From NCBI GenBank assembly GCA_947450695.1, contig CANFWV010000033.1, positions 1-37,479 of the forward strand: DNA of 37,479 nt, written 5' to 3'. This DNA is from Comamonadaceae bacterium (GTDB lineage Bacteria > Pseudomonadota > Gammaproteobacteria > Burkholderiales > Burkholderiaceae_C). How positions within the stretch are numbered: position 1 is the stretch's first letter; every line of letters begins with the position of its first letter. This document shows positions 17,177-27,582 of this stretch, piece by piece. The notes beneath the pieces are model-generated. The model made no database searches, was not told the DNA's origin, and was given only the letters and a program-made list of their open reading frames with translations. A program made the translations under genes and the position numbers.

Positions 17177-17274
17177 GTTGGGCTCAAAGTGAAGGTGCGC
17201 TTCAACATTGAGCGTTGTAGAGTGAAACAAAAAGTACGAATCAACTGCTGTTGCGCCTCTGTTCCGTTTTGACA

Positions 17275-18009
17275 TCAAACACGTGCAATCAACACCCCAG
17301 AGCGAACAAACCAACGACGCGAGACCCACTCGCAAGCCCAACCCACTGCCGCGCAAATCCAGGCGGTCCACAGCGTATGACTGGGCGGGTGCGCGCCTCT
17401 GAGTGTCTGCACCACACCCATCAGCGCACCCAAGCCCAAAACAACCCACAAGAGCTGACGACCCCAGCGCTGGGCGGTCACTGACTCGGCTGTGACCGCA
17501 ACCCAGACAATGCTCAAAAAGGCCAAGGCGCTCGACGCGTGCCCACCCGGAAAGCAACGCCCGGAGCCGCCATCCAAGGCACCCCAACGCCAAAACGGGA
17601 TCGGCTGGGCCAAACCCCCAAAAGCTTGCCAGTCCCAGGGACAACTGGTGGTGCTGAAATGCTTCAGGCTGCTGACAATGCACAAACACAAGGTCACACC
17701 GAGCATCGACGTCCAACGCTGTCGCAGGTTCAGGTCACACGCCAAACCGCAAGGCCTGAGCACCATCAGCCAAGCCAGTCCAAAAAGAACCAATAAGACA
17801 GTTTTGAGCTGGTCATGCATCACACTGGCGAGCAAAGGATGATGCCGTAGCGGAAAACCATCTCCGGTACCAATTACCGACATCACCCATCCGTCCAACC
17901 CCAACACATCCCACGTGAAGGTCAACCCCAGAGCCAACCAAAACAAGGGGTTTTGCAATGGCGCATACCAAGTTTGGGAGCAAGCAGAGTGAGCCAGTGG
18001 TGCGTTCAT
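17275..18009 (-). CDS. PAP2-family membrane phosphatase (COG3907-like)
   Basis: A 244-residue membrane protein with about five or six helices. The PAP2 motifs are present in a variant form: LKHFSTTSCPWD (Lys, then CPW where the classical motif has RP), CFPGGHASSA with the catalytic His, and TLRGAHPPSHTLWTAW with the second His. This variant pattern is that of the COG3907 group. Members remove phosphate from lipid substrates such as lipid A or undecaprenyl diphosphate. The gene diverges from an EptA-like transferase gene, which suggests joint work on lipid A phosphate groups. The ATG at 18007-18009 has no clear ribosome site. Confidence 0.85.
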   Translation of the reverse strand: MNAPLAHSACSQTWYAPLQNPLFWLALGLTFTWDVLGLDGWVMSVIGTGDGFPLRHHPLLASVMHDQLKTVLLVLFGLAWLMVLRPCGLACDLNLRQRWTSMLGVTLCLCIVSSLKHFSTTSCPWDWQAFGGLAQPIPFWRWGALDGGSGRCFPGGHASSALAFLSIVWVAVTAESVTAQRWGRQLLWVVLGLGALMGVVQTLRGAHPPSHTLWTAWICAAVGWACEWVSRRWFVRSGVLIARV

Positions 18010-18061
18010 GAAGAACGAAATTGTGACGACTGAGCAGCTTACTGTCGAGTTTTATTTACAC

Positions 18062-18077
18062 CTTAAGTAATCTTAGT
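18062..18077 (+). promoter_or_regulatory. PmrA-box-like direct repeat before the EptA-like gene
   Basis: CTTAAG (18062-18067) and CTTAGT (18072-18077) form a direct repeat four bases apart. The known PmrA box has two such half sites with five bases between them, so this is close but not exact. TATAAA at 18090-18095 could be the -10 element, placing the repeat over the -35 region, as expected for PmrA activation. Confidence 0.35.
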
Positions 18078-18161
18078 ATTCCATCAGAATATAAAAATCA
18101 TCAGAAAGAATTATTTTGTTAGCATCACTTCTTTGTGCACGAGAGTGCGGGATGCATCCTC

Positions 18162-19817
18162 ATGTTCTTGAAGTGGTTAAGACCTGGCGCCGCTTTGCAA
18201 GGCCTGCACCCTTGGGTCGTGAGCGCTGGACTGGCTCTTGCTCTGAGCACCCTCGGCAATGCGCCATTTTGGTGGGCCTTGTCGCAGCTACCCGAGATCA
18301 ACAGCCTGCGCGCCTATGCAGGGTTGATCGGGATCTGGGCTGCGTTGACCCTGCTCATGTGGGTCTTTGTCAATGTCGTGATCTGGCCTTGGTGGCGTAA
18401 ACCCGCCGGGGTTGTGCTGCTCGTCATGAGCATGACCGCCAGCTATTTCATGGCCATGTATGGCGTTGTCATCGACCCGACCATGGTGGCCAATGCCATG
18501 CACACCAACACGGCCGAGGTGCGAGATCTGCTCTCCCTTACTTTACTGTTGACCGTGGTCATTGGCGTGGGCGTGCCGGGGCTTTGGTGGTGGCGTTTAC
18601 AGCCTCAGGCTGGCATCGGCTGGCAGCGTTGGACGCATCAACTTGGCGCGGTTGTGCTGGGCAGTGGGTTGGCCGCCGTACTGCTTTTGCTGGTGTTCCA
18701 AGACTTAGCGCCATTGATGCGCAACCACACCAACCTACGCTACATGGTCAATCCATTCAACACCGTCTATGCGGTGGGCCGCTTGGCCCAAAATAATCAG
18801 GCGCAGCAGCAACAACCGCTGCAAACCATCGGCGATGACGCCAGCGCTCGCTGGCCCGATGCCAAAGCAGCGCCCTTGCTGGTCTTGGTGGTGGGCGAAA
18901 CAGCACGCGCGGCCAACTTTGGCATTGCCGGTTACTCGCGTGCCACAACACCGCAGCTGCAAGCTTTGCAAGCCGAAGGCGATTTATATTATTTCAATCA
19001 GGTTCAGTCATGTGGCACCAACACGGAGATTTCCGTGCCGTGCATGTTTTCGCACCAAGACCGCAAGGCCAACGCCAAACGCACTATGAACTATGAATCC
19101 TTGCTCGACGTGCTGCGCAAGGCTGGCTGGGCGGTGCTTTGGCTGGACAACCAATCCGGCTGCAAGGGTGTCTGCGACCGCATTGCCCACTTCGACACCA
19201 GCAACCTCAAGCACCCTTTTCTGTGTGCCGCGGGCGAATGCTGGGATGAAATCATGCTCGATGGGCTGACTGAGCGCATAGCCCTGCTGGCGCCAGAGCG
19301 CCGTGCCCGCGGCACCGTGGTGGTGATGCATCAAATGGGCAGTCACGGGCCGGCTTACTACAAACGCTCGCCGTCTAACCAAAAGAAGTTTTTACCGGAA
19401 TGCACCAGCAACGCCCTGTCGTCATGCAACGCACAGGCCCTGCTGAATGCTTATGACAACAGCATTGCTTACACGGACTACTTCCTGGGTCAAGCGGTCG
19501 ATTGGCTCAAAACACAGGACCAACCCACGGCGCTTTGGTACATCTCCGACCACGGCGAGTCACTGGGTGAAAACGGTATTTACTTGCACGGCATGCCCTA
19601 CAAAATGGCGCCAAAAGACCAAACCCATGTCCCCATGGCATTGTGGGTCTCTCAGGCCATGCGACAACATTGGGCGGTGGACGACGCTTGCCTGCGGACG
19701 CAACTGGAAAAGCCATGGTCACACGACAACTTGTTTCACTCGATGCTCGGCAGTGCAGATATTCAGACTGGGCTTTACCAGCCAGAAATGGACATCACGC
19801 GCGCTTGCCGGCACTGA
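18162..19817 (+). CDS. eptA: EptA-like lipid A phosphoethanolamine transferase
   Basis: A 551-residue inner-membrane enzyme with five N-terminal helices (to about residue 185) and a periplasmic sulfatase-fold domain. Active-site motifs are VVGETARAANFG (Glu246), SCGTNTEISVPCMFS (nucleophile Thr288), MHQMGSHGPAYYKR and ISDHGESLGENG. Cysteines for the usual disulfides are present (CKGVCDR, CAAGEC, CTSNALSSC). The enzyme moves phosphoethanolamine from phosphatidylethanolamine to lipid A phosphate, which lowers binding of cationic peptides. I prefer the ATG at 18162; a GTG at 18135 in the same frame would add nine residues, and neither has a good ribosome site. It diverges from the PAP2 gene. Confidence 0.9.
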   Translation: MFLKWLRPGAALQGLHPWVVSAGLALALSTLGNAPFWWALSQLPEINSLRAYAGLIGIWAALTLLMWVFVNVVIWPWWRKPAGVVLLVMSMTASYFMAMYGVVIDPTMVANAMHTNTAEVRDLLSLTLLLTVVIGVGVPGLWWWRLQPQAGIGWQRWTHQLGAVVLGSGLAAVLLLLVFQDLAPLMRNHTNLRYMVNPFNTVYAVGRLAQNNQAQQQQPLQTIGDDASARWPDAKAAPLLVLVVGETARAANFGIAGYSRATTPQLQALQAEGDLYYFNQVQSCGTNTEISVPCMFSHQDRKANAKRTMNYESLLDVLRKAGWAVLWLDNQSGCKGVCDRIAHFDTSNLKHPFLCAAGECWDEIMLDGLTERIALLAPERRARGTVVVMHQMGSHGPAYYKRSPSNQKKFLPECTSNALSSCNAQALLNAYDNSIAYTDYFLGQAVDWLKTQDQPTALWYISDHGESLGENGIYLHGMPYKMAPKDQTHVPMALWVSQAMRQHWAVDDACLRTQLEKPWSHDNLFHSMLGSADIQTGLYQPEMDITRACRH

Positions 19818-19898
19818 ATTGCAAAGCCATGGACTGAGCCGAACTTACAAATGGCCACCTATGACTACATTTGCTAACCAAAGATATACGCCTTGCCA

Positions 19899-19927
19899 TT
19901 GACAGCAAAATCGCTTCTCCAGATGAT
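19899..19927 (+). promoter_or_regulatory. Predicted promoter of the Tad/Flp locus
   Basis: A perfect TTGACA at 19899-19904 is followed after 17 bases by GATGAT at 19922-19927 (four of six matches). Transcription would start near 19934, giving a leader of about 80 bases before flp. A second -10-like TATAAA lies at 19939-19944. The 198-bp gap after the EptA-like gene holds no other gene. Confidence 0.5.
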
Positions 19928-20015
19928 CAAAACGCAAATATAAAAGTAATTACCGCTTTTAAATATTTGAGTCTTTTATCCGTTTGGCTAGCGATTTTCT
20001 CCTTGGAAGGTTTGT

Positions 20016-20219
20016 ATGAAAACATTTTTCACTGCCTTGGCATGCAATCGTCATTTGAGCCGTTTTAGCAAACGCCAGCATGGCGTCACGATGATTGAAT
20101 ACGCCTTGATTGCCGCGCTTATCGCGGTCGTGTTGGTCGTCGTCCTGACCGCACTGGGTGTAGAGCTCGGGGTGACCTTTACCAAGATCAAAGACACACT
20201 GACCAACGCCAATAAATGA
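20016..20219 (+). CDS. flp: Flp/Fap-family type IVb major pilin
   Basis: A 67-residue prepilin. After a basic leader comes the class IVb processing site RQHG/VTMIEY, with the required Glu at +5 and Tyr at +6, followed by the hydrophobic helix ALIAALIAVVLVVVL that packs in the fibre core. Length is typical for Flp. It forms the fibre of the Tad adhesion pilus. A strong GGAAGG ribosome site five bases before the ATG fits high expression. It is the first gene of the Tad locus. Confidence 0.95.
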   Translation: MKTFFTALACNRHLSRFSKRQHGVTMIEYALIAALIAVVLVVVLTALGVELGVTFTKIKDTLTNANK

Positions 20220-20255
20220 GTGGTGTGTTTCTAAAGCCAGTTCAGACTGATTCAA

Positions 20256-21083
20256 TTGAAACCTTCAGTCCTGATTTCAATCGCTCTGCTGATCGGGGCG
20301 GTGGCTGTCTTTTTGGTCGCGCGCTGGGTCGGTCTAGGTGGTTCTGCCAAAGTTGGTCCGCGCGTGGTGGTCGCGACCAGTGGTGTGGATGCGGGCATGC
20401 CGCTGGTGGCCAACAACCTTCGGGTGTTGTCATGGCCTAGCCAAACCGCGCCGCAAGGTGGTTTTGAAAATCCAGAGAAAGTCGTTGGCCGCGTGACCCG
20501 CCAATCCTTGGTGCCAGGCGAACCGATTCTTGAATCACGGTTGGCCCCAGTAGACATCAAGGGCGGGCTGTCTGCCACTTTGGAACCCGGTAAACGCGCT
20601 ATCACAGTCCGTGTCAACGATGTGATTGGTGTGGCTGGCTTTGCACTGCCCGGTAGTTACGTTGACGTGTTGGTGAGTGCGCGCGACACACGCAACGAAC
20701 CGTTTTCGAAGATCGTGCTGGACCGTGTCAAAGTCTTGGCTGTCGCGCAAGAAACTGCCGCCGATCCAGCCAAACCCAAAGTGGTAAACGCCGTGACGTT
20801 GGAATTGACGCCCGCCGAATCAGAGCGGCTTGATCTAGCCCGCAGCGTGGGCAGCTTGTCGCTGGCACTGCGCAACGAACTGGACAGGGCTCAACTCACT
20901 TCAACTGGCACGCGCTTGGATGATTTGATGCATGAAGTCGCCCGGTCTTCAGGCGCGGTTAAGGTAGCCAACGAACCAAAATCCAATACAGCCGCAACAA
21001 AAACAACGCCAGTAGCCCGACAACCGCCCAGCGGCGTCGAAGAATTCCGCGGTATTCAACGCGGCTTAGGGAGTGAGTTGTGA
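20256..21083 (+). CDS. cpaB: RcpC/CpaB, Flp pilus assembly protein
   Basis: A 275-residue protein with an N-terminal membrane helix (residues 5-23), an SAF-like region VVVATSGVDAGMPLVANNLRV (core VDAGMPL) and the LVPGEPILESRL motif, as in CpaB/RcpC. This periplasmic protein is thought to help the secretin channel and pilus stability. The best start is TTG at 20256; no ATG is near and the ribosome site is weak, so CTG or ATT just upstream are not excluded. The C-terminal 40 residues are low-complexity linker. Its stop overlaps the secretin start (GTGA). Confidence 0.9.
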   Translation: MKPSVLISIALLIGAVAVFLVARWVGLGGSAKVGPRVVVATSGVDAGMPLVANNLRVLSWPSQTAPQGGFENPEKVVGRVTRQSLVPGEPILESRLAPVDIKGGLSATLEPGKRAITVRVNDVIGVAGFALPGSYVDVLVSARDTRNEPFSKIVLDRVKVLAVAQETAADPAKPKVVNAVTLELTPAESERLDLARSVGSLSLALRNELDRAQLTSTGTRLDDLMHEVARSSGAVKVANEPKSNTAATKTTPVARQPPSGVEEFRGIQRGLGSEL

Positions 21084-22513
21084 CGCAGAAAAACTGCGCC
21101 AGCATGATCGCTGCGGTGGCCGTTGCTGCAGTCATCATCACCAGGCCGCTTGCGGCCTTGCCTGCTGCACCACAGATTCAATGGCAACCGTCGATGGCTG
21201 CCGTGGTCGGGCACGTGGTCGTGCTGACGCTGCCGGAGGCGGTCAGTCGCGTGGTGGTCGGAGACCCCAAGGTGGCGGATTACCGACTGATATCACGCAC
21301 GGAGTTGTATGTCTTGGGCAAATCTGTTGGCACCACCAACTTCCTGCTGTGGCGTCCGACCGGACCACCAGTCTCGCTCATCGTGAAGGTCGGCGCAGAT
21401 CTAGATCCTTTGGCCGAGTCCTTGAAAACGGCCCTGCCCCTTGAACAAGATATTGAACTGATGATGGCCTCTGGCTCAGTGGTGTTGCGCGGCAGTGTGG
21501 CAGACGTCGGGGCGGCAGACGCTGCGCTGCAACTGGCCCAAGCCTACTCACGCCAATTGAACCGATACCTCGCCAGCGGCGGGGGCGTTCAATCTGCGGC
21601 CAGCCCCGTCAGCAGTGGGAGCAGTTCAAGCAGCACAAGCGGTCAATCTCAAGTCATTAACTTGCTGCGCATTCGTGACGCGCAACAGGTGATGCTGGAC
21701 GTTCGTATTGCCGAGGTGTCCAAGTCCCTGCTGGACAAATTGGGCCTGCAGGTTAAGGCCGCTGGCGGCGGTGACATCAGCTGGAATGTACTGTCGAATT
21801 TTTTAGGCGCCGGCGGCAGCGCCGGTGCGGGACTGCTGTTCAGCAACGGTAATGCGGTCAACTTGCAAGCAGAAAAGCAGGATGGTCTGGTCCGCATCTT
21901 GGCCGAGCCCACCATCGTCGCCATGAGCGGTCAGGAAGGCAGCTTTCTGGTCGGTGGCAAGGTCTACATTCCGATCACCCAATCGGTGGGCACCGGCGGC
22001 ACCGCCGTGACGCTGCAAGAACGCGAGTTCGGCGTCGGCCTCAAGTTTGTTCCGACGGTCTTAGACGGTGGCCGCATCAGCTTGAAAGTAGCACCTGAAG
22101 TGTCTGAAATCTCCAAGGAATCAGTGAGCGCTAGCAGCGCCAGCGGCACCACGCTGCTACCGGCTTTCACGACGCGCCGGGTCTCCACCACGGTGCAACT
22201 CTTGGACGGCCAAAGTCTGGTCATTGGCGGTCTGGTTCGCAACAGCACCACCGCCAACCGGAACGCCTTTCCGGTACTCGGCGAGTTGCCCATTTTGGGT
22301 GCCTTGTTTCGCAGCAACCAGTTTGTAGCCGACCTGACAGAGTTGGTAGTGGTGGTCCGCGCCCGGTTGGTGCAGGCGACGGAAGCAGCGCCCAGCTTGC
22401 CTACCGACTCGGTGCTGCCGCCAACACGGCGAGAATTTTTTCTCGAAAATCGGCTACAGGGCGCCAAACCAGCACGAGCGACCCCAGCAGGAGAGCGCGA
22501 TGCCAGTCCTTAA
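21080..22513 (+). CDS. cpaC: RcpA/CpaC, outer-membrane secretin of the Tad pilus
   Basis: A 477-residue secretin. After an N-terminal signal segment comes the pilus-secretin N domain (VVLTLPEAVSRVVVGDP), a BON-like stretch (ASGSVVLRGSVADVGAAD), a Ser/Gly-rich linker (about residues 175-192), and the C-terminal secretin core with EPTIVAMSGQEGSFLVGG, PVLGELPILGALFRS and the final ELVVVVRARLV strand. It forms the outer-membrane gate for the Flp fibre. The GTG at 21080 overlaps the cpaB stop and has GGGAG upstream. The C-terminus extends about 50 residues past the core and overlaps the following lipoprotein gene. Confidence 0.94.
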   Translation: MTQKNCASMIAAVAVAAVIITRPLAALPAAPQIQWQPSMAAVVGHVVVLTLPEAVSRVVVGDPKVADYRLISRTELYVLGKSVGTTNFLLWRPTGPPVSLIVKVGADLDPLAESLKTALPLEQDIELMMASGSVVLRGSVADVGAADAALQLAQAYSRQLNRYLASGGGVQSAASPVSSGSSSSSTSGQSQVINLLRIRDAQQVMLDVRIAEVSKSLLDKLGLQVKAAGGGDISWNVLSNFLGAGGSAGAGLLFSNGNAVNLQAEKQDGLVRILAEPTIVAMSGQEGSFLVGGKVYIPITQSVGTGGTAVTLQEREFGVGLKFVPTVLDGGRISLKVAPEVSEISKESVSASSASGTTLLPAFTTRRVSTTVQLLDGQSLVIGGLVRNSTTANRNAFPVLGELPILGALFRSNQFVADLTELVVVVRARLVQATEAAPSLPTDSVLPPTRREFFLENRLQGAKPARATPAGERDASP

Positions 22514-22757
22514 AAATGCGATGACGGCGATCACAGGGCTCGCACTGCTGTGTGTGTCCGGCTGTTCGCCGGTGTTGATCGATCAGCAAGACCACGGCCT
22601 CGCCGTTAAAAAAGCGCTGGAGGCCCAGCTTCTGCCACCGTCGTCACGCCATGCACCGAGTGCAGCACTGCAACCCGCTGCCAGCGAAATCAAGCCTGCT
22701 TACGACCGGTATTTGCTCCCGCCACCGGCCACCAGTTTCTCACCCCAGCTGCCATGA
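22500..22757 (+). CDS. Small lipoprotein inside the Tad locus
   Basis: An 85-residue protein with a signal peptide ending in the lipobox CVSGC (lipidated Cys22). The mature part is short, Pro/Ala-rich and has no domain I recognise. An AGGAG ribosome site precedes the ATG, and both gene ends overlap neighbours (secretin by 14 bases, tadG by four), so it is a real, co-translated gene. Position next to the secretin suggests a pilotin or an accessory role like RcpB/TadD, but there is no sequence support for either. No TPR repeats are present, so it is not a full TadD. Confidence 0.75.
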   Translation: MPVLKNAMTAITGLALLCVSGCSPVLIDQQDHGLAVKKALEAQLLPPSSRHAPSAALQPAASEIKPAYDRYLLPPPATSFSPQLP

Positions 22758-23962
22758 CTGAACGACCCAGCGCTCCGGTGCGCGGGGCTCAGCAACAGCA
22801 CGGGGTATTTGCCGTGGCCACCGCACTGGCCATGTTGGTGATGCTGGGTTTTGTCGGCTTGTCCATCGATGCGGCTCGTCTGCAAATGGTGCAGGCAGAA
22901 CTGCAAAACGCTGCCGATGCCTGCGCCTTAGCAGCAGTACTGGAGCTCAATGGTTTGTCAGATGCCCCTAGCCGCGGCGCCTTGGCAGGAGAGTTTGTCG
23001 CAGGCGCGAACAACTGGCGCAACTTCCAGTCCGAGTTGGTGGGCACCAGCCAAGTCAGCCCCACCTTCAGCACGACCTTAGGTGGAAGCTACCAAGCGGC
23101 AGGCGGTGGTGCAGCCGCGACTTCACGCTTCGCCCGCTGCGCTGTGACGCAACCCAGCTTGAGCCATTTTTTCATGGGTTTGTTGGGCATCGGTTCATCG
23201 AACTTGATCGCCACGGCGACCGCCACCGTGATGCCTTCCCAAAGTGTTTGTGCCATCCCAATGTCAATGTGCCAAGGTGCGGGCGCGAACGCCAGCACTT
23301 TCGGCTACTCGGTCGGTGACAAGATCACCCTCGGAGCCACGCAATCCAGTGGCTTCTTCACCTGGGCCAATGTGCTGGGCACCGACACGTCTGGCGCCTT
23401 AGAGGCCTATGGAGAGGCCTTCATAGGGTTTGGCAACTGCGAAGTACCGACCGCCGCCAACCGCTGTATTGGGATCAAAACAGGTGTGGTCACTTCTTTG
23501 GACGATGGCTGGAATTCCCGCTTCGGGGTTTACAAACAGGGCGGCAGCGGACTCGACCCCGCCATGGCCATTCCAGACCTCACCGGCTACGGCTATCGCC
23601 CGCCGCCGGTAGGTGGCGCTTACAGCGACTACATGCAAAACCGCGCGCCCAGCCGGCAGCCGTTTCAAGGGCACATTCCCAGTTACACCACCCCGGCGAA
23701 TGTGCACACGCAGTACGGTGCATCGTCACGCCGTCTGGTGTCTATGCCTGTCGTCGCCTGCAGCAGTTCAGCCTGTGGAACAGGCGCTAAACCGATTTTA
23801 GGGTGGGCCTGTGCGCTGATGCTCAGCCCCAAAACATCGCCACAAAATGCAGAAATAGAGTTCAGAGGCCGCGCAGACGACCCGCTGTCCGGCTGCAGAA
23901 CGGCCGGTCTTGCGGGCGGGACAGATGCCATCGGTCCGCTGGTGCCGGTGTTGGTGCAATGA
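22754..23962 (+). CDS. tadG: TadG-like pilus assembly protein (TadE/G N-terminal domain)
   Basis: A 402-residue protein. Residues 15-60 form the TadE/G-like anchor: a Gly before a hydrophobic helix (GVFAVATALAMLVMLGFVG) then SIDAARLQMVQAELQNAAD (core DAARLQM and QNAADACALA). The remainder is periplasmic, Gly/Ser-rich and contains about ten cysteines in pairs such as CQGAG and CSSSACG. No von Willebrand factor A motif is seen, unlike some TadG proteins. The ATG overlaps the lipoprotein stop (ATGA). Its role is pilus assembly or anchoring. Confidence 0.82.
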   Translation: MTERPSAPVRGAQQQHGVFAVATALAMLVMLGFVGLSIDAARLQMVQAELQNAADACALAAVLELNGLSDAPSRGALAGEFVAGANNWRNFQSELVGTSQVSPTFSTTLGGSYQAAGGGAAATSRFARCAVTQPSLSHFFMGLLGIGSSNLIATATATVMPSQSVCAIPMSMCQGAGANASTFGYSVGDKITLGATQSSGFFTWANVLGTDTSGALEAYGEAFIGFGNCEVPTAANRCIGIKTGVVTSLDDGWNSRFGVYKQGGSGLDPAMAIPDLTGYGYRPPPVGGAYSDYMQNRAPSRQPFQGHIPSYTTPANVHTQYGASSRRLVSMPVVACSSSACGTGAKPILGWACALMLSPKTSPQNAEIEFRGRADDPLSGCRTAGLAGGTDAIGPLVPVLVQ

Positions 23963-24507
23963 TGTTGCGAGGCCAACGCTCTGAGTCTCAAAACCGCCGA
24001 TACAACGACGGTTCGACAAACGGCGGTGCGGTCTTGGTGGAGCTGGCCTTGTTACTGCCCATTTTGCTATTTTTGACACTTGCATCGGTCGAGTTTTCAC
24101 AGGCCATTGCGGCTTACAAAGTGATCGTCAATCAAGTCCGCAACGCCGCTCGTTACCTCTCCACTGAAGCACCGGGCACGGGCTACACAGCGGCCGGATG
24201 CTTGCTCACCAATGGCAACCCGAGCAGCGCAAAACCCTGCGCCGGCAGTGTCCTATTGCCGGGATTTTCCGCCAGCAGCTTTAGCGTGGGTATCGCCGAT
24301 GCAGTCAACACACCGACCACCCACCGCTCGCAACGCACCTCGGCGGACCTGACGGTCACCAGCGCCACCACCATCAACTTGGTGACCGTCACGGCCTCTG
24401 GCTACCAGCACCCCTTGTACTTTGCCAGTTTTTTGTCTGGTGTCGTGGGAGACACAACGAGCCTGACCTTCGGGCCGATCAGCATGACCATGAGGCAGAT
24501 CAACTGA
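23959..24507 (+). CDS. TadE-like pseudopilin (first of two)
   Basis: A 182-residue protein with the TadE motif near residue 28: GGAVLVELALLLPILLFL, with the Glu typical of pseudopilin processing, then EFSQAIAAYKVIVNQVRNAARYLS (core QVRNAARYLS). Two cysteines near residues 76 and 94 could form a disulfide. The start ATG overlaps the tadG stop (ATGA) and the stop overlaps the next gene (TGATG). Tad loci usually have TadE and TadF as a pseudopilin pair; this may be the TadF counterpart, but the labels are interchangeable by sequence. Confidence 0.85.
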   Translation: MMLRGQRSESQNRRYNDGSTNGGAVLVELALLLPILLFLTLASVEFSQAIAAYKVIVNQVRNAARYLSTEAPGTGYTAAGCLLTNGNPSSAKPCAGSVLLPGFSASSFSVGIADAVNTPTTHRSQRTSADLTVTSATTINLVTVTASGYQHPLYFASFLSGVVGDTTSLTFGPISMTMRQIN

Positions 24508-24971
24508 TGCGCCCGCCAAATCGCCACCACACAGGTTCAGCCTTGGTCGAGTTTGCGCTGTCCTTGACTGTTTTTTTCATGGCCATGATTGGCGTGATCG
24601 AGTTCGCCCGCTTCATGCTGGTCGTCAATACCGCGGTGGAGGCCTCGCGCCTAGCGAGCCGATTGGCCAGCGTGTGTGACACAGGCGCTGTGCAGCAGGC
24701 CCTGATCAGGGCCAAGGTGCAATACTTTGTTGAAGCTTCCGGCCAAATCGTCGTCGGCACGCGCAGCGACTGGCTGGTGTTAACTTACTCACCGGCCAAC
24801 TGCACGCCATCCAATTGCACGCTGGTCGAAGCCAGCCTGAGCAACCTGCAGGCTCAATTGCTGATTCCGGTCTCATCCATCACCCTGCCCATTCCGGCCT
24901 ACCGCAGTGCACAGGTTCGGGAGGCGATGCGCAATGTCATTGCCGGCGAAGTGAACAGCGTCTGTAGCTGA
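24507..24971 (+). CDS. tadE: TadE-like pseudopilin (second of two)
   Basis: A 154-residue protein with the TadE processing region near its N-terminus: TGSALVEFALSLTVFFMAM, then GVIEFARFMLVVNTAVEASRLASR (core VEASRLASR). Periplasmic part of about 110 residues with four cysteines (CDTG, CTPSNC, final VCS). It starts on the last base of the upstream stop codon (TGATG). With the previous gene it forms the minor pseudopilin pair of the Tad machine. Confidence 0.87.
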   Translation: MRPPNRHHTGSALVEFALSLTVFFMAMIGVIEFARFMLVVNTAVEASRLASRLASVCDTGAVQQALIRAKVQYFVEASGQIVVGTRSDWLVLTYSPANCTPSNCTLVEASLSNLQAQLLIPVSSITLPIPAYRSAQVREAMRNVIAGEVNSVCS

Positions 24972-24976
24972 GCACC

Positions 24977-26094
24977 ATGCACATCGTTTTATTTTCAAGC
25001 CAAGCCTGGCAGATGCCAGCGACCACCTTGGGGGCACAACATCAAGTCAGTGGCTTGCAAGGCTCACTGGACGAGCTACAGACCCGTGTGGTCGCAAGCA
25101 AACCAGACTTGGTGCTGTTGGGTGGCTTCGCGCAAAACGATGCTTTGCTCGAAAAAATTGAAACACTGTGTGCAGCACTGCCACAGGCGGCTGTCCTGTT
25201 GGTTTGTACAAATCCTGAGTCCGCCTTTCTGCTGCGTGCCATGCGCGCCGGCGTTCGTGAAGTCATTTCATCAGACTCCCCGGACGCCCTGAACGCAGCC
25301 GTTGTGAGGGCCGAGTCCCGATTTCTCAGCGCCCGTCAGACCGGCGGAAAAGTCAGCCGCTGTATCGGCGTCATGCCCGCCAAGGGCGGTGACGGTGCCA
25401 GTTGCGTGGTCGCCAATCTGGCTTCGGAATTAAGCCAAACTTTGAACTTGCGCGTATTGCTGATAGATCTGTCTTTGCCGTTTGGAGATGTCGAGCTGTT
25501 TCTGACGCACGAGACAGCGATGCACAATTTGGCCGATTTTGCGGACGAAATCGAGCGGCTGGATGGTGCATTACTCGAAGGCATGACACACCACATCGCG
25601 GCCAATTTCCATTTGATCCAATCACCACAAACGATTGATCAACTGCTGCACATCACGCCTGGCTATGTCGACCGACTGATCCGCATCGCCGTGCAGCACT
25701 ACGACTATGTGCTGTTGGACTTGCAGCTAGACACGGTCAGCCTGAGCGTGTTGGAACTGCTGGACCAGCTGGTGGTCGTGACAACAATGAACGTACCCTC
25801 GGTGCGGCACGCAAGCCAGGTCATCCGCATGTGGGAGAGCTTGGGCTATGCCGCAGCCAAGCTGTCTATCGTTGTCAATGCATTCACCCAAAAATCTATC
25901 GTGCGAATTGCTGATTTCGAAAAGACGGTCGGCCTTCGTGTCAGTCGCGTTGTGCCACTGGAGTCAGACGGGGTTGAAATTTCCCTTTTGAAAGGGATTG
26001 CAGCGGTACGCTTGAAACCGAAATCAGACTTTGCCAAGACCATCAACGCGTGGGCCGCAGAACTGACGGGGCGTACGCCAACCGAGAAATCAAT

Positions 26095-26119
<25 letters not shown>
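24977..26119 (+). CDS. cpaE: TadZ/CpaE, MinD/ParA-type localisation ATPase of the Tad system
   Basis: A 380-residue protein with an N-terminal receiver-like domain (about residues 1-120, without a clear phospho-acceptor set) and a C-terminal MinD/ParA-like domain. The deviant Walker A reads AKGGDGASCVVANLA (about residues 134-148), with the first Lys of the MinD type; the next motif is VLLIDLSLPFGDVELFL. CpaE/TadZ places the pilus machine at a pole. Start ATG lies five bases after the tadE stop; its end overlaps tadA by 25 bases. Confidence 0.9.

Positions 26120-27578
<1,459 letters not shown>

Positions 27579-27582
<4 letters not shown>

Noticed and set aside
22754..23962. Von Willebrand factor A domain in the TadG-like protein
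   Set aside because: No DxSxS metal-site motif is present after the N-terminal helix.
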